A stretch of 64,000 bases of DNA from Nectonema munidae (GCA_030549495.1 JAUIRK010000463.1:62001-126000); one strand, 5' to 3'. Shown: positions 52,001-63,540, numbered from the stretch's first letter. Numbers and translations: made by a program. Notes: generated from the letters alone by a model not told the origin.

Positions 52001-55000
52001 AAATACTGTAGTTGCAACCTTTTAATGAAGTAATAAGTTCTGGTTCTTTCAAATTTTTTGGAACATTTTTAATTAAAAACGAAGCACTAATTACTTAAAT
52101 AATTTTTTTATTGCTAATTATAATTTTACTTATTATTGCATATTTATGTAAATGTGTATATAAAAATTAGATAAATTATAAAACAATTATGTTAATTTTG
52201 GTTTGGATAAATATACATATGAGGTTGGCACTCGAGATGATTTGAGAAGTGTTAAGTTGGCACGCCGTTAGCATAAGGTTCCCGACCCCTGTACTATATC
52301 ACTATGAGAAGACGAAGGGATAAATTTAGTGCGCTTGGCACATGGAGAAATTGTCTGTTCCTCTCCTTCTGAAATATTACATTCCATTTAAAAAAAATAA
52401 AATAATTGTGAACAAATGTAAAACCAAAACTAACGTAAAAAGACTAATAAAACAATGAAAACAAGAATAATAATAATAATCAAAATAATGAAAAAAATGG
52501 AAAAGAGAGAATAATAAAATTTGTCTTACAAAAACGAACAATCAAGAGATACCAAAATTGTGACAAATATTTGTTGCTGACATTAAAAAATTAGAGTGAT
52601 ATCATCCATTTTTTATTCTTAAAAGACTTGTAATAGATCATTTTGGGATTAGTATAATATAATATACAGAATTTTAAGTACCAATTACCAAACAAGGTCA
52701 ATGGGTATAAAATGAAGCAATTATTGATTTTAGCTTAATCTTAATGCCATCATATAATTAAAAAATTCACCCGACCCGAAGAAAAAGATTCTTTTGTTCT
52801 ATTCCAACCGAACCCTAATACAATTTAAATGTTCAAACCGTTAATTAGGATTTTTGGTGCCTGAACTAACTGACCCGAATTTTCCTGATCTCTGGTGTAT
52901 GCACATCGAGAGACGAAAGCGAGCGACCGACCGACCCTCTCTAATAATTAGAGCCTGGTGTAATATATTTATCCCTTCTATTCTTCATTTTTAAGATTAT
53001 TTATGCGCGAAACTTCGTTTTGAGTATATTCTACTGTTTTAGTTAAAAGAACATTCTTCAATTGTATTCCTTAATGTTGAGAAAAAACTAGTTTATACCT
53101 ATTATCTACAAGCTGAAATTAGTGTATGGATTACACAACAAGAATTTTTTCACCTTTTATAAGAATTGATGAAATTGGATACTATTTTTTTTAATTTTCA
53201 TTTTTAGGACATAATAGCAGATTAAATTTCAGATTTATTTTTCACATAACTTACAATAAAACGAATACATGATTCCTAAATATTTGATAGATAAAATCAT
53301 TATGAAAAATTTGGCCCCCTCAATTTTACTTTATTTATATATACGAATCTTCCTGTCAATGTATAAATTTATTTCATATATTATATAGTTTTTATCTTCA
53401 AGGTTCATGACTTGGGTCTAAAGTTTGGAATTTATGCAGACTTTGGGACAAAAACGTGTTCGGGATATTTGGGTAGCGAATTTTTCTTGAATACAGATGC
53501 CCTAACTTTTGCAGAATGGGGTGTGGATTATGTTAAAGTAGACGGTTGTTATTCTTACTCTGATCAAATGAACTCAGGTAAAGTAGAGTTAAAAGCTATG
53601 ATTTCAGTCTTAAATGACATTTTTTCTAGGATATCCTGTTTTTGGAGAAGCATTGAACAAAACTGGAAGATCCATTGTGTATTCCTGTTCTTGGCCCGCT
53701 TATCAAACAGATTCTAACGTAAAATCCTAGGTTTTATCTTCGCTTTACAATATATTTTAGAGCATTCATTCTCAACCTTCGAGGTTAGATGAGCAAACCT
53801 AATTTGGCGATAGCGCATTCACATTATGATTGGCCTGCAATTTTGCCTTGTACTGACAATTTTCTGAAATAATTTTTTAGTCAATGTTCAATGTACGAAC
53901 GTATTGAGAATGGGTGTTTATAATTTTACTTTTATTACAAAAGGAATATTTACGAATATCATCTTACCGATCTGAAGCGCAAATCTTCTTTGAGAAAATC
54001 AAACTTAACTAGATTGAAGTATACACTTCATATGCTCAAAATTGTGAGGGGCGTGGATCCGCCTCTAGGCTATGTTTAGGTTGTGAAGGCCTTAATATCA
54101 GAGTGTAGGAGTTAAATCAAGCTTCTTCATCTCGTTAAAAATTTCTCAAATGTATTCCTATATGATATATATAGCAGGGCAGTTAGAAATAATTAAGCCC
54201 TAAATCCTAAAATATACCTACGTATATAATATTATTTTTGTGTACATAACGGTAAATTAACAAAATAATAAAATTTGTTTTTTTGTAGGTCTTCTGATCC
54301 CCTTTTATTCTTATTTTTTGCCAATTTTATTTAATTTTTTTGATAATAATTTTAATTAATTTAAAAATTGATTAATGAAAATTTTTCTCCTAAATCAAGT
54401 AGCATCGCGTCTTTAGCGTATAATTCAATCTAATTAAACTTCTGAAATTTCTCAACATTTGTTAAATATTTTTCGCCAAATATTTTCTTTAGGAAAAGGC
54501 CAATTATTCAATGATTTCCCGAGTATGCAATCTGTGGAGATCTTTTCCAGATGTTCAGGATAGCTGGGATAGTGTCAAAGATATCATAAGCCAAGTTGAA
54601 AGGAATCAGGATGAGATTTTGCATTTTGTTGGACCTGGTCATTGGAATGATCTTGACATGGTTTTCTATTTTCCTTTTTTCAAATAGAGATTGTACGAGA
54701 GTATACAAATTTTTAAACTTTTTTTCTTACATTTTCTCCATTTAGCGATCTATATTTTGGAATAAGTTTTCAGTTGCTAAATCTTTATCTTCATTGCAAT
54801 CTTATAATTATAGTAATAGGTATATTTGTTAGCCAGGGCGAACAAAAGTCAATAAAGATAATTTTTCTTAAAAAAATCAAAAAGTCACTGTAAACCAATT
54901 TTAAATTAGTTTAAACTATATTTTCTTGGGAAAATATAAAAATTAAAATTTGGAATAAAAGATCCTTTAAAAAATTCCGAAGATACGCTCCTTCCAGGGC

Positions 55001-58000
55001 GTATAAATATCATTAAAGTAAAAAAACATTTAAAAAACAAAAAGTCACTGTAAACCAATTTTAAACTAGTTTGTACTATTTTTCCTTCTTTATTTTTGGA
55101 TTTTTTTAAGTCAATAAAGTTCACAAATAATTTTTTAGGTCAACAAAAATTTAAAAAACTATTTCTAAAAAAAACAAAAATATTAAATTTTATGTAAAAT
55201 TTTTTTATTATTCTAATTTAATCTAATGAACCAGTCTTTTTAATTGAAAAAAACTAGAAATTTTTCATTAAGTCAAAAATTTCGCGAAATAAGTCTACTA
55301 CATTTTTTGATTATAAAGTGAAAAAATAGGATTTTTTAGGTCAAAAGTTGTTTGCCCTGTAATCAGAGGTCTGACAAGACCTCCGGAGAGAAAACTTGAC
55401 AGACATTATTACATATTTAAATATAAAATTCATAAAAAACATATTTAAAATAAAAATTTTCAAAAAATATTTTGCATACATATTGAACGCACCATTTAAA
55501 AAATTCTACACAAAAGTTCAAACGACTTAACTTTAAAATTGCGTTTTTATTTCATGAAAACCATATGATTGGTTGAAATGTTTATATAATAATATGACGA
55601 TTTTTTTAAAAATTTTTATTTTTTTGTTTTGAAGAAAAAAATAAACTGTTTTTCAATATTTCTTTTTCATGATATATATATCATTTGAAAGCTTATCCTT
55701 TGCTACATACGCTAGAATAATTTATTTTTGCAAAAGTTTTTAATTTTTTTTGATAACATGACTTTACTTCGAAAAATTGGTCTAAATTTTAGTAAAAAAA
55801 AAGAGACCATTTTTTGTTAAAAGCATAATGTGAAGATTTAAACAAAAATATTTATTGAAAATGGTATCATTAGAAAGCTATACTCTTTGTGCTTAACATA
55901 GGCTACGTTTTACAAAAAAATGTTTTCCCTTTTGCAAAATCTGCTTTTATTTGTGGTCAGTTAACTTTTATCTAGTTCGAAAAAATACCAATAAAATTAA
56001 CGCGATGAGTTTATATACTTTTTTTCAATATTTCATATTAACAATGGTAGAATATAGTTTTTTTTCCATTTTAAAATGTCATAGTTAAAGAACACTGTCG
56101 AAAATAAATATATATTTTTTTACTTTTTAGGGGTCAGTATTACTTTTTGAAGTTAAAAGTGTCGATCGGATCTAAAAGTTGTGTTGATTATCCTAGTCCA
56201 CTTATATTTCGAAACAATTTTTATTAAGTTTAGATACAACCTTTCTGATTTTTAACGAAGGGCATTCGTTATATTTATACCGACAGTGTGTGAAGAATAA
56301 ATCACATTATTGATTCTAACACGCTTGTTATTGATTCTAACGCATAACTATGCGAAGAAAGATTAACACATCTTGCATTACGCGTTTGTGAACGCAGTGA
56401 TTTCTTATCTTGCAAACTCTTCACCACATCTTTGAGCACGCGTGTATTTTATTTTATTTTATCGGGCTAGTGTACGCTTATTTTATTTGTAGGTTCCTAG
56501 CTTAAATTTTAGTAAAACGCTTATAACTTTCGCATTTCTTAACCAAATGTATCATGCGATATACCAAATTTAAGCATTTTTTATGGGCTTTCAGAATACA
56601 TTGCTTATATTATAAATAGTTGAGAAATACGATTTTACTGTTTTTTAACGAAGAGTATTTTTTATATCTATACCGACAATGTGCTATAAAGAAATCACAC
56701 ACAAATGCTATCTCACATCATAATTAAGATTTAAAAGTTGCACCAAAGGCCATTTTCAAATACCATATAATAGTTCATTATTATAGTTTGATATATCTAT
56801 GTGAACATGTGTGTATCATAAAGCAGCCTTTTTATTTATTTTTTTGAAAGGGGAGGAGTGTTTTATGTTAACACAAGTAGATATCGCAGTCCAATTCTTG
56901 TATTTTACCTCACCCAATCGCGAGTCATAGTTATCAATTTAGTAAACACATGTAATGCAAGTTTTCAACATGTTTAGATAGTTTTTATATTGCTCATAAC
57001 TTTTGAATTATTTGAACGTGCAACATATCAAATTGATGCATATTCCATTGGACTTCATTACCATTGTAATTCCAAATAAAATTTGAATTCTTTTATAAAT
57101 TTTTATTTTTGAGTTTTCTTCGTAATTAGCAAATGGGAGGTTCATATTTTTTTATATTTGCTAATTTTGAACTTTAACGCTTGTTACATTTTGAGAAATT
57201 TTCAACTTTTATCTGTAACACGCAATTATAAAACCACACTACTTTCAGAACCTAAATTTATTTGTAGATTTTTATAAAATAATTTTAGTTTTCGGTTTTT
57301 TATAAATTAACCCTCGTTTTATATTACTTATAACTTTTGAATTATTCGCCAAAATTTTTAGTGCGAAACAAATACTTTCAAGTTTGAAAAATTTAAGTCT
57401 GTTGACAATGTATACAATTAAAAATAATTTTAATTAAAAAAAAGTTATTTAGTTAGTAAATTTTTGGGTTTAATTTACACTTTGATTCCTCAAAAAATAA
57501 GGATTTTGGATTGCGCTTATTGATAAGTTCACTGAAGAGAAAAAGATCAAAATATATGTTTTACTAAATTTTTCTCTATAATTAACCTCATAACTTTATA
57601 TTCTTTTTTTTATTATAAACCACTCGCCTACAATAATCTAAATTTATTTGTAGATTTTTATAAAATAATTTTAATTTTTGGTTTTCACACGCGCGCGCAC
57701 TTAAATATTAAAGAAATATTTTTCTGTATGAAGTTTTAGGAAACTCTTCTTTATTATGTAATGAAATATTCTCATAACATGTACGTTTGAACGCGGGTAT
57801 ACAACTTAATTGTTATCTCCAATCTTTATACTAAGATGGTTTCTATTCCATAGTAAGATTTTTTGAGGGTATAAAATGTTAATCTACCTTATTTCGTTAG
57901 TACTTTCATGTGGTGTTTAAGTTCATTGACCCGTACGTAAACTCAAAATTTCACCCAAATTTTTTTTTTAATTTTCCATTGAATTAAAGTACACTTATAA

Positions 58001-59573
58001 ATAAAATATTTTCTGAAAAAAAGGTATAAATTTGCAAAAATATAGGTAATTACTTTTGTAACATCGTCTCTCCGAATGAGGTATATCAAATTCTACACTT
58101 AGCAAAATATGAACAGAAAGTTGAACCTTGTCTCTCTAATCATTTGTATCAAAACATGCACATAGCAAACTATGGAATAGAAACCATCGTAGCATATAGG
58201 TTCGGAATGATAAAAAGGTTGTTATATTATTGGTTATGAGAATATATATATTTATTTATTTTTACAAAATCTTTTTTTAGTTGATTGTGGGTGATTTTGG
58301 TTTGTCTTTAACTGAAGGTCGGTGTCAAATGGCTTTCTGGTCTCTTCTTGCGTCACCTCTGATCATTTCTTCAGACCTGTCTTCTATATCCCTCACTGAT
58401 AGAGATATTTTGCAGAATAAACTTGCTATTCAAATCAATCAAGATGCTTTAGGAATTCCTGGAAAACTCGTTGATGTGGTAGATACATTTTATTGTTTTT
58501 ATTTTGATTAAATATATTCTTGATACTTCACATTTTCTGCAACAACTGCCCGTCCTTTGTTATTCTGAGGCGAGAAATATGAAAATTGAACTGCTTTCTC
58601 TTATTTTTCTTAACTCAGGCAGATCTTTTTACGATCTATTGTCTTACTAACGGTAATTCGTAAATTAGCGCCACTGAAAGTGTTCAACTGCGATAAAGGC
58701 AAATATATAATCCCTTAGATTCTTAAAAAAGGTACGTGTTAAGAAATGCTTTAACTGCTAATTCGGTGGGTGGCAGAATGTTTTGTTTTTAAGAGATGCT
58801 GTAGCTAGAGATTTCGTGAAAGGTAGTTTGTTAAAGTCTAGTCACGTTGCATATATACTTTCACATTTACTTGATGCTTATAATTTTTTTGTATAATTTG
58901 CAGAAAGACGCATCGGTATTGGATGCATGAGAAAAATTAGTAAACTTTTGCTCTGCCCAATTTCTCATTTTTGTCATTAATTATACTGTTTTACAAACTA
59001 AATGAGTATATAACATCAGAACATTCACTTTTTGTAGCATGATCATCATACAAATGTGTTTCAATTTCAAAATTTTTAAAAAGTTCTTTGATGATCGCTT
59101 TTCAAAAAGTATAAAAAAATATTGAATAAATGTGGGTGTATTTTTGTTACAGTCCTGTTTATCTCAATTAGCCCAAAACCTTTTAGAGATTACTGGCTTA
59201 AGTTTTTGATTTGCAATAATTTTTTATCTATTTTTTTCTTAAGAATAACAATATTGAACTCTGGATGCGGCCATTGTCTAATGGAGAGTATGCCGCTATT
59301 ATTTACAATAGTAAAGATGATGGCAAGCTTAGCTCTTACTATTTTCTGCTGAATCAACGCACCTTTTCTGCAAAAGTGCCCTTAAAACCCTACATTTTTC
59401 AAGATGTCTATTTCAAGGAAAATGTTTTCTACCTTTTTCCTGATTCAAATGTGAGCCTGCGTGTGGCACCTTCCAGTTGTCTCTTTTTCAAATTATCCCC
59501 TCACTTGCGAGAAAAGCAAGTTATCGATTCCAGTATTTCTCCTGAAAAATATCTATTTAAGAATAGAATTTAA
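40008..59573 (+). CDS. NAGA: Alpha-N-acetylgalactosaminidase (GH27), seven exons
   Basis: Lysosomal GH27 enzyme. Exons: 40,008-40,177; 46,158-46,332; 53,403-53,577; 53,630-53,718; 54,493-54,660; 58,281-58,478; 59,244-59,573. All GT-AG and in phase; 434 residues (human NAGA 411). Blocks in order: [51 protein letters not shown] (nucleophile Asp), [22 protein letters not shown] (acid/base Asp in PDVQ), [31 protein letters not shown]. Ser and Ala in SCSWPAY are the NAGA signature; alpha-galactosidase A has Glu and Leu there. HWNDLDM replaces the near-invariant HWNDPDM. The start at 40,008 gives a signal-like [17 protein letters not shown]; an upstream in-frame ATG at 39,933 would add 25 residues. 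Introns 1 (6.0 kb) and 2 (7.1 kb) hold most of the transposon load. Confidence 0.95.
40985..41330 (-). repeat. GAGTCGG-family repeat, second copy
   Basis: Reverse-complement match to about 22,920-23,120: shared ATATTTGAAACAGAAAA, AAATTTTTAAAGTCA and AAATTATAAATGAGTG words, including several imperfect units of about 35 bp ending in GGAGTC-like sequence. Non-coding, in NAGA intron 1. Confidence 0.65.
41383..43447 (-). repeat. Dispersed repeat, copy 2 (inverted relative to 28.7-31.7 kb)
   Basis: Collinear with the reverse complement of copy 1 over its whole length. It lacks the hAT MITE, the 42-bp array and the 692-bp MITE of copy 1, but carries about 515 bp (about 41,841-42,355) not present in copy 1, which reads straight through TATACCCTTGCCCCTGAATC. 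The left tip reads AGGCGCACATTTTCAAAATT, matching copy 1's right tip. The open frame 43,072-43,335 is a shadow of repeat sequence. Lies in NAGA intron 1. Confidence 0.8.
43567..43593. repeat. Poly-C tract of 27
   Basis: An uninterrupted run of 27 C in an AT-rich intron. The exact length is doubtful because such runs are hard to sequence. Confidence 0.8.
43950..45803 (+). pseudogene. Transposon-type ORF block, unclassified, degenerate
   Basis: In NAGA intron 1, same strand as NAGA. Segments in order: [20 protein letters not shown], about 44,010-44,130; [20 protein letters not shown] and [20 protein letters not shown] in the open frame 44,532-44,822, ending [15 protein letters not shown] and [13 protein letters not shown] (44,825-44,930); [20 protein letters not shown] (45,120-45,180); [20 protein letters not shown] and [13 protein letters not shown] (45,380-45,540); [12 protein letters not shown], then the stop at 45,801-45,803. 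From memory this is a multi-copy invertebrate protein family usually annotated as uncharacterised; an RNase H-like transposase core is likely but I cannot place the catalytic residues. Several stops and frame changes and one internal gap after CFD show it is dead. Confidence 0.55.
46722..47900 (-). mobile_element. hAT transposase fragment (C-terminal part)
   Basis: Minus strand. 47,880-47,539 encodes [20 protein letters not shown], a hAT segment just before the C-terminal half. 47,573-46,830 (247 residues) contains [20 protein letters not shown], then [20 protein letters not shown], the hAT C-terminal dimerisation domain. One frame change joins the two parts. The 3' terminus at about 46,722 reads CAGTGCTGCCAACTTTTTTC, a hAT-like tip. 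The N-terminal half and the other terminus are missing. Antisense in NAGA intron 2. Confidence 0.85.
48120..48190. repeat. Tigger-like terminal sequence
   Basis: GTTTCGTTTAACGACC and CGTCGTTAAGTGAGAACC form an imperfect inverted pair of the kind found at pogo/Tigger ends. Short and uncertain. Confidence 0.3.
48600..52075 (-). mobile_element. LINE of the I/LOA/R1 group with RNase H, degenerate
   Basis: Minus strand, antisense in NAGA intron 2. In order: ORF1 zinc knuckles ([14 protein letters not shown], then [16 protein letters not shown]; 52,052-51,690); AP endonuclease ([20 protein letters not shown], ending [10 protein letters not shown]; 51,507-50,953); reverse transcriptase ([33 protein letters not shown] at 50,396-49,983, catalytic FSDDV near 49,910); RNase H ([20 protein letters not shown]; 49,569-48,988); then a Cys-rich tail ([18 protein letters not shown]) to about 48,780 and AT-rich 3' sequence. 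RNase H after RT places it in the I/LOA/R1 group of LINEs. Several frame breaks, but most domains are recognisable, so it is moderately old. Near full length in coding span. Confidence 0.85.
52225..52292. repeat. hAT-like terminus
   Basis: Reads, on the minus strand, CAGGGGTCGGGAACCTTATG followed by CTAACGGCGTGCCAACTTAAC, a hAT-type tip. The opposite end was not found, perhaps replaced by the LINE. Confidence 0.4.
54834..55359. repeat. 526-bp MITE (NAGA intron 5)
   Basis: Ends CAGGGCGAACAAAAGTC and, inverted, CAGGGCAAACAACTTTTGACC. Inside, AAAAAGTCACTGTAAACCAA occurs twice, about 160 bp apart (54,880 and 55,038). Non-coding; the open frame 54,906-55,124 is incidental. No target duplication identified. 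Confidence 0.55.
55360..57763. other. NAGA intron 5, internal repeats, no gene
   Basis: AT-rich. Direct duplications: a block around TATACCGACAGTGTG at 56,255-56,310 recurs at 56,640-56,705, and AATTTATTTGTAGATTTTTA plus flank at about 57,250 recurs at 57,640. These suggest an old tandemly arranged repeat. No coding block or RNA gene seen. Confidence 0.45.
57764..58250. repeat. MITE with long imperfect inverted arms, 30 bp before NAGA exon 6
   Basis: The left arm (ATATTCTCATAAC ... GATGGTTTCTATTCCATAGT, ends about 57,855) and the inverted right arm (58,170-58,250) match at both outer and inner parts over about 90 bp. The right tip lies roughly 30 bp from the exon 6 acceptor at 58,281. Confidence 0.6.
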
Positions 59574-59728
59574 TCACTTTTCATCAACTTTTTATTATAT
59601 TTATTCAATTTATTTTAACTATCATATACTTTCATTTAAATCCACATTTTTATTGTTTTACTTGTTATCTTGCTCTATTTTATTAGTGTTGAACACATTT
59701 ATTACTTATAACAGGAATTCTTTATATA
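59574..59728. other. 155-bp gap between convergent NAGA and Rab27 genes
   Basis: AATAAA on the minus strand at 59,684-59,679 and 59,703-59,698 can serve Rab27. No plus-strand AATAAA follows the NAGA stop within the gap; an ATTAAA at about 59,838 lies inside the Rab27 last exon. The two 3' UTRs probably overlap. Confidence 0.5.
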
Positions 59729-62700
59729 TTAGCATGAACAGTTGTAGTGTGGCGCTTTGTATTTTCCCGAGCTGATAGAAGAAATGTGATTGTTTAGTTG
59801 TTGATCTGATTGAAAACATGTAAGGTCTGTTTCTTCATTAAAGGAATTCATCATTTTGCCAATAATCAAGCCAATTAAATAGTTCATTGCCTCAGATATA
59901 TTTTCTCCAGTTATTGCACTTGTTCGAAAGTACTTTAACCTAAATTAGAAATTATAATATATATATTTTAGTCCATCTCTAAAAAAATGCAGTTTGCGAG
60001 CTAAATTATTTATTAATTTTTCATATAAATAAATTTACATTCTTTTTATTTTGTTAGATTTAGTACTCATTCTTCTGAATTTAACCGGGATGTATCTCTC
60101 GATACAAATAGCCTATTGTAAAACGCATGTTTCAGGTCTCTTTTACCACTTACTCAGACAGAAAATGACGTTAAATGTTGTAGTTTTTTTGATGTAATGT
60201 AAATGATATAGTTATTATCAACCATAATATCGCGATATCAATGAAAATGTTTGATCATGCATTTATGAGGGCTATGGATCCGGAACTTGGCGGTAAATGA
60301 AATTTTAGGATCTGTAGCAACATAAATTACTGATTGATTTAGGTAAACATTTTAAAGGCGGAGGGAAGAAGGTGTAACGTTGTGCTCAAAGTTTTAGAGC
60401 TGATATTTTATATTCTTTATATGAAAAAAGGCAAAAAAAAATTAAATAAAATTAAAATGTGGGAAGGGGGAAGGTGGGCGATGACACCTCTTTATACTTG
60501 GGTAATTCCATGAATAATCTACATATACAATTCAGAGTTGGAAGAGTATCTATTCAAAAAAGTATTGCCTCCAACTGATTAGAGGCTTATGTGAATGGTT
60601 TGCGATTGATTTTTATAAAATTTACTGGGGTGGCATAGTGGTTACACGCTAGGTATTTTATTCCAAAGGTCTTGTGATCGATTCCCGATGTACCCGAAAT
60701 AGAATTTCTTGTTGCTTAATCTGATGCCATCCGGTTTACGCCAGGAAGGGCATCCGGTTAAGAAATGCACCATGGACCAAATAAAAAGTCCCAAAAATGT
60801 GTGTGTGTGTGAGGCACGTCTTACCCTGTGGTTCGGGAATAAAGGACGTTAAACGAAGTTTTTATTTTGCTTTTTCAATTTTGAAAACCCGTGTAATTTA
60901 TGGGTTGTTTATAGTAATTACCTACCTGTGTGATGCGTATCATACGGGAGTAAATAGATCAAATATTCATGAGTAAACAAGAAATTATACACATAATTGA
61001 TACAACAGTTTTAATGTCGCCATACGTTCCATCTAAAAGTGGGATTTTTTTATTGAAGTAAAATATTTTGCCATTCAAAAGATAATGAATATCTATGAAT
61101 CAACAAAAAAATATATATATAATATACAGTAAAACCTCGTTATCTCGAATTTGAAGGGACCAAACAAAAACTTCGAGATATCCAGGTGTTCAAGATATCC
61201 AAAATATCAAGAAAAACTATTATCAAGTCTATTTTTTGAAAAATAAGTATCGACCAGTATGTTTTTTGTCTGCTTGTTAGATCTAAAGTAACTCTGCTAA
61301 AATAAACAGATCCTGATATCTTTTTAAAGTGCATTTTATTTTTAAATCAACGTCAGTAAGTCGGACTCAAAGAGACAGAAAGTCCAAAAAATGGTAGATG
61401 AAGTCATAAAAAACTATGAAAATCCATGATCATCACACATCGTATGCCAAGTTTTACATCACTTCTCTAAGCAGCTTTGATGATGTTGACATATTACTTT
61501 CATTAAGATTTTCATTACAAACTTAATTTATTGAAGAAAAAATATGGCAACAATTGTTGCATAAATAAAATTTTAAACACTGAAATTTATTGGGGAGAGG
61601 AGCAAAATGCGTTTTTGTCCCCTAGGAAAACATTAGGTGGAGGGGAGAGGGAAAGGGTCCCTGATGTATTGCTGCAATATTGCTAGAGAACATTTATTTT
61701 TTATTATTTGGTGTTTTGTTGTAAATGATTATTTACGTATGTAAAAAGTTCGAGATAAACATAGTAAATTTGATGCTTGTAACAATTAAATACTTCTAGA
61801 TATCCGGGTTATTCAAGATATCAGAGTTCGAGATATCCAAACTTATTTACATGTAATGTATATGGAAAAAAGTTCGTACCATAAAAGAACTTTGAGATAT
61901 CACATGTTAGAGATATCGAAGTTTCACTGTATATACTTTAATTCTAAAAACTAGTAGTTTTCATTAAAATTAATGTGATGTTTATAAATTAAAATAATTT
62001 CTTCAATGAATTATTATCCAGTCCCGTCTATAGGGTGGTAGGGGTAGTCAGGACGTCTCTGAGCCCATTATCTCTTTTGTTCCCACCGTGATCTTTAAAA
62101 GATGCAGGCAATTTCTTGATTTTAACGCAGTTTGATATCGAACTGGTTAAGCCTTTGAGTACCATAATTTTGAAGACTAATTTTTTGATTTTTTCCAATG
62201 GATATGTTTAAAGCAGACTATTTTTTCTTGGGACACTCGTGTCACATTCATCCTTAAATGCTATATGCTTTTCTTTTATAAAATGGTGTAATCAATTTGA
62301 TCCGACCGTTTTCTTCAAATGATATAGACGATTACTTATGTTAACGTAGTTTTATATCGATTATTTCTTGGATAAAAATGGGTCAGTTATAATGTGAAAA
62401 TTACCCATGTGAGTTTGCATATTCATTGATTTTTTGATCTGAAATTTTTACTTCCTCTTCTAAATCACATTTGTTTCCTGAAACAAAATATATTTTATAT
62501 AGCATATTTTTTCAAAAATAATAAAAGTTTCAGCCTGTAATTTTTAGAGGCGTCTATTTTCCATATTTCTCAATTTCTAATCAATTTTAAGGTGAACCTT
62601 GCACGCCTCTTTTAGATATGGCCCTGTGTTTAGTTAGGTTTCTAAAAAAACATACATTAGATCAGTGGTTCCCAAACTGTGGGCTATGCCGCCTAGGGGG

Positions 62701-63540
62701 CTTAGGATAAAAAAGACACAAAATGAATAACTAGATATTTTTTTCATGGTATTTAAAGTATAAATATAAGTTATTTTCTAGTTTAATATATTAATTTTCA
62801 ATAACATGCTTACAAGTGCATGAATATATCTTTCTACTCAAAAAAGAATAAGTTTTTTTAACTTTAAAAATATGATTCCTTTTTCAACAAGATATATATA
62901 ATTGCCAGGCAGAATTATTAACACTTATTGGGATAAAAACGACCAGCGAAATTGATTGGAAGTTTAAAGTGATTTGAGCTATACATGGTATTCTTAATGC
63001 CTAAAATTTAGGAATTTGTGAGATTCATCCCGCGAATAAATTGGAACGATTCTTTTCCAATATTTTTATCATACAAATATAAATATGTCCTAACCCTGGT
63101 ATAAAAATGATCAACATTTCAATTAAAAATGGGGCACAATGTTTTTTTATCTAGCTTTGGAGGCGTTAGCTTTTTTAAAGCTAAAAAGGAAGTTGGAGAA
63201 AAAAAGTTTCCATTTTAAAGTAGTGAAGTTTGGAAAAGCATTAGTATGCTTATTATTTACCTAAGTGTTAACATAGTTTTAGAATGACCGTTGAGTATTT
63301 TTTGACTAGGCACAGTGAGGCGCTATGTTATCGGAGCATTGAGTAATCAATTTCAATTCTCGCAGCCTAGAATTGAAAGTTTTACCGCATAGAACGATGT
63401 CTGGATTGTTGCATAAGGAGTGCGTCTTTAGGTGTTCTATCCAGAGTTCTATGTTGTGAAAAGTTGAAATGCACGTGATATCAAAGACTAGGATGAAGCC
63501 CATTGCGTCGCGCAAAAAAGCAATCGTTAAACTTCGGAAC
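59729..63540 (-). CDS. RAB27: Rab27-like small GTPase, last three exons (5' part outside window)
   Basis: Rab27 tethers lysosome-related and secretory vesicles for exocytosis. Minus-strand exons: 63,540-63,386, 62,477-62,405, 59,939-59,729; GT-AG junctions, phases agree. Exon a: [20 protein letters not shown] (end of switch II; the RDAMGF block is Rab27-typical), then NNPDIVLCG. Exon b completes the guanine-specificity motif GNKCDLEEE. Exon c has the TSA box ([20 protein letters not shown]) and the hypervariable tail ending NCSC, a CxC prenylation motif for two geranylgeranyl groups. The P-loop and switch I exons were not found before 64,000, although a weak AG acceptor at about 63,890 was examined. 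Introns hold a MITE and a SINE. The open frame 63,306-63,515 includes intron sequence past the donor at 63,385. Confidence 0.92.
60627..60860 (+). mobile_element. tRNA-derived SINE with GCATCCGG core motif
   Basis: Starts GGGGTGGCATAGTGGTTACA (A-box-like TGGCATAGTGG) with a B-box-like GTGATCGATTCCC about 35 nt later. Next comes ATGCCATCCGGTTTACGCC then AGGAAGGGCATCCGGTTAAG, a motif I recall from the 3' parts of SINEs and LINEs in many animals. A (TG) run follows, and the body ends about 60,860. Lies in Rab27's last intron, antisense to Rab27. Confidence 0.7.
61137..61929 (+). mobile_element. pogo/Tigger-like non-autonomous element, copy 2, 793 bp
   Basis: Both TIRs intact: CAGTAAAACCTCGTTATCTC and, inverted, CAGTGAAACTTCGATATCTC, flanked by TA at 61,135-61,136 and 61,930-61,931. 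The inverted counterpart lies at 2,394-3,129. No transposase frame. The interior keeps blocks such as GTTGACATATTACTTTCATT. Confidence 0.85.
62663..62710 (+). repeat. hAT-like terminus
   Basis: CAGTGGTTCCCAAACTGTGG followed by a G-rich segment, the standard form of many hAT tips. The partner end was not found before 64,000. Confidence 0.45.
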
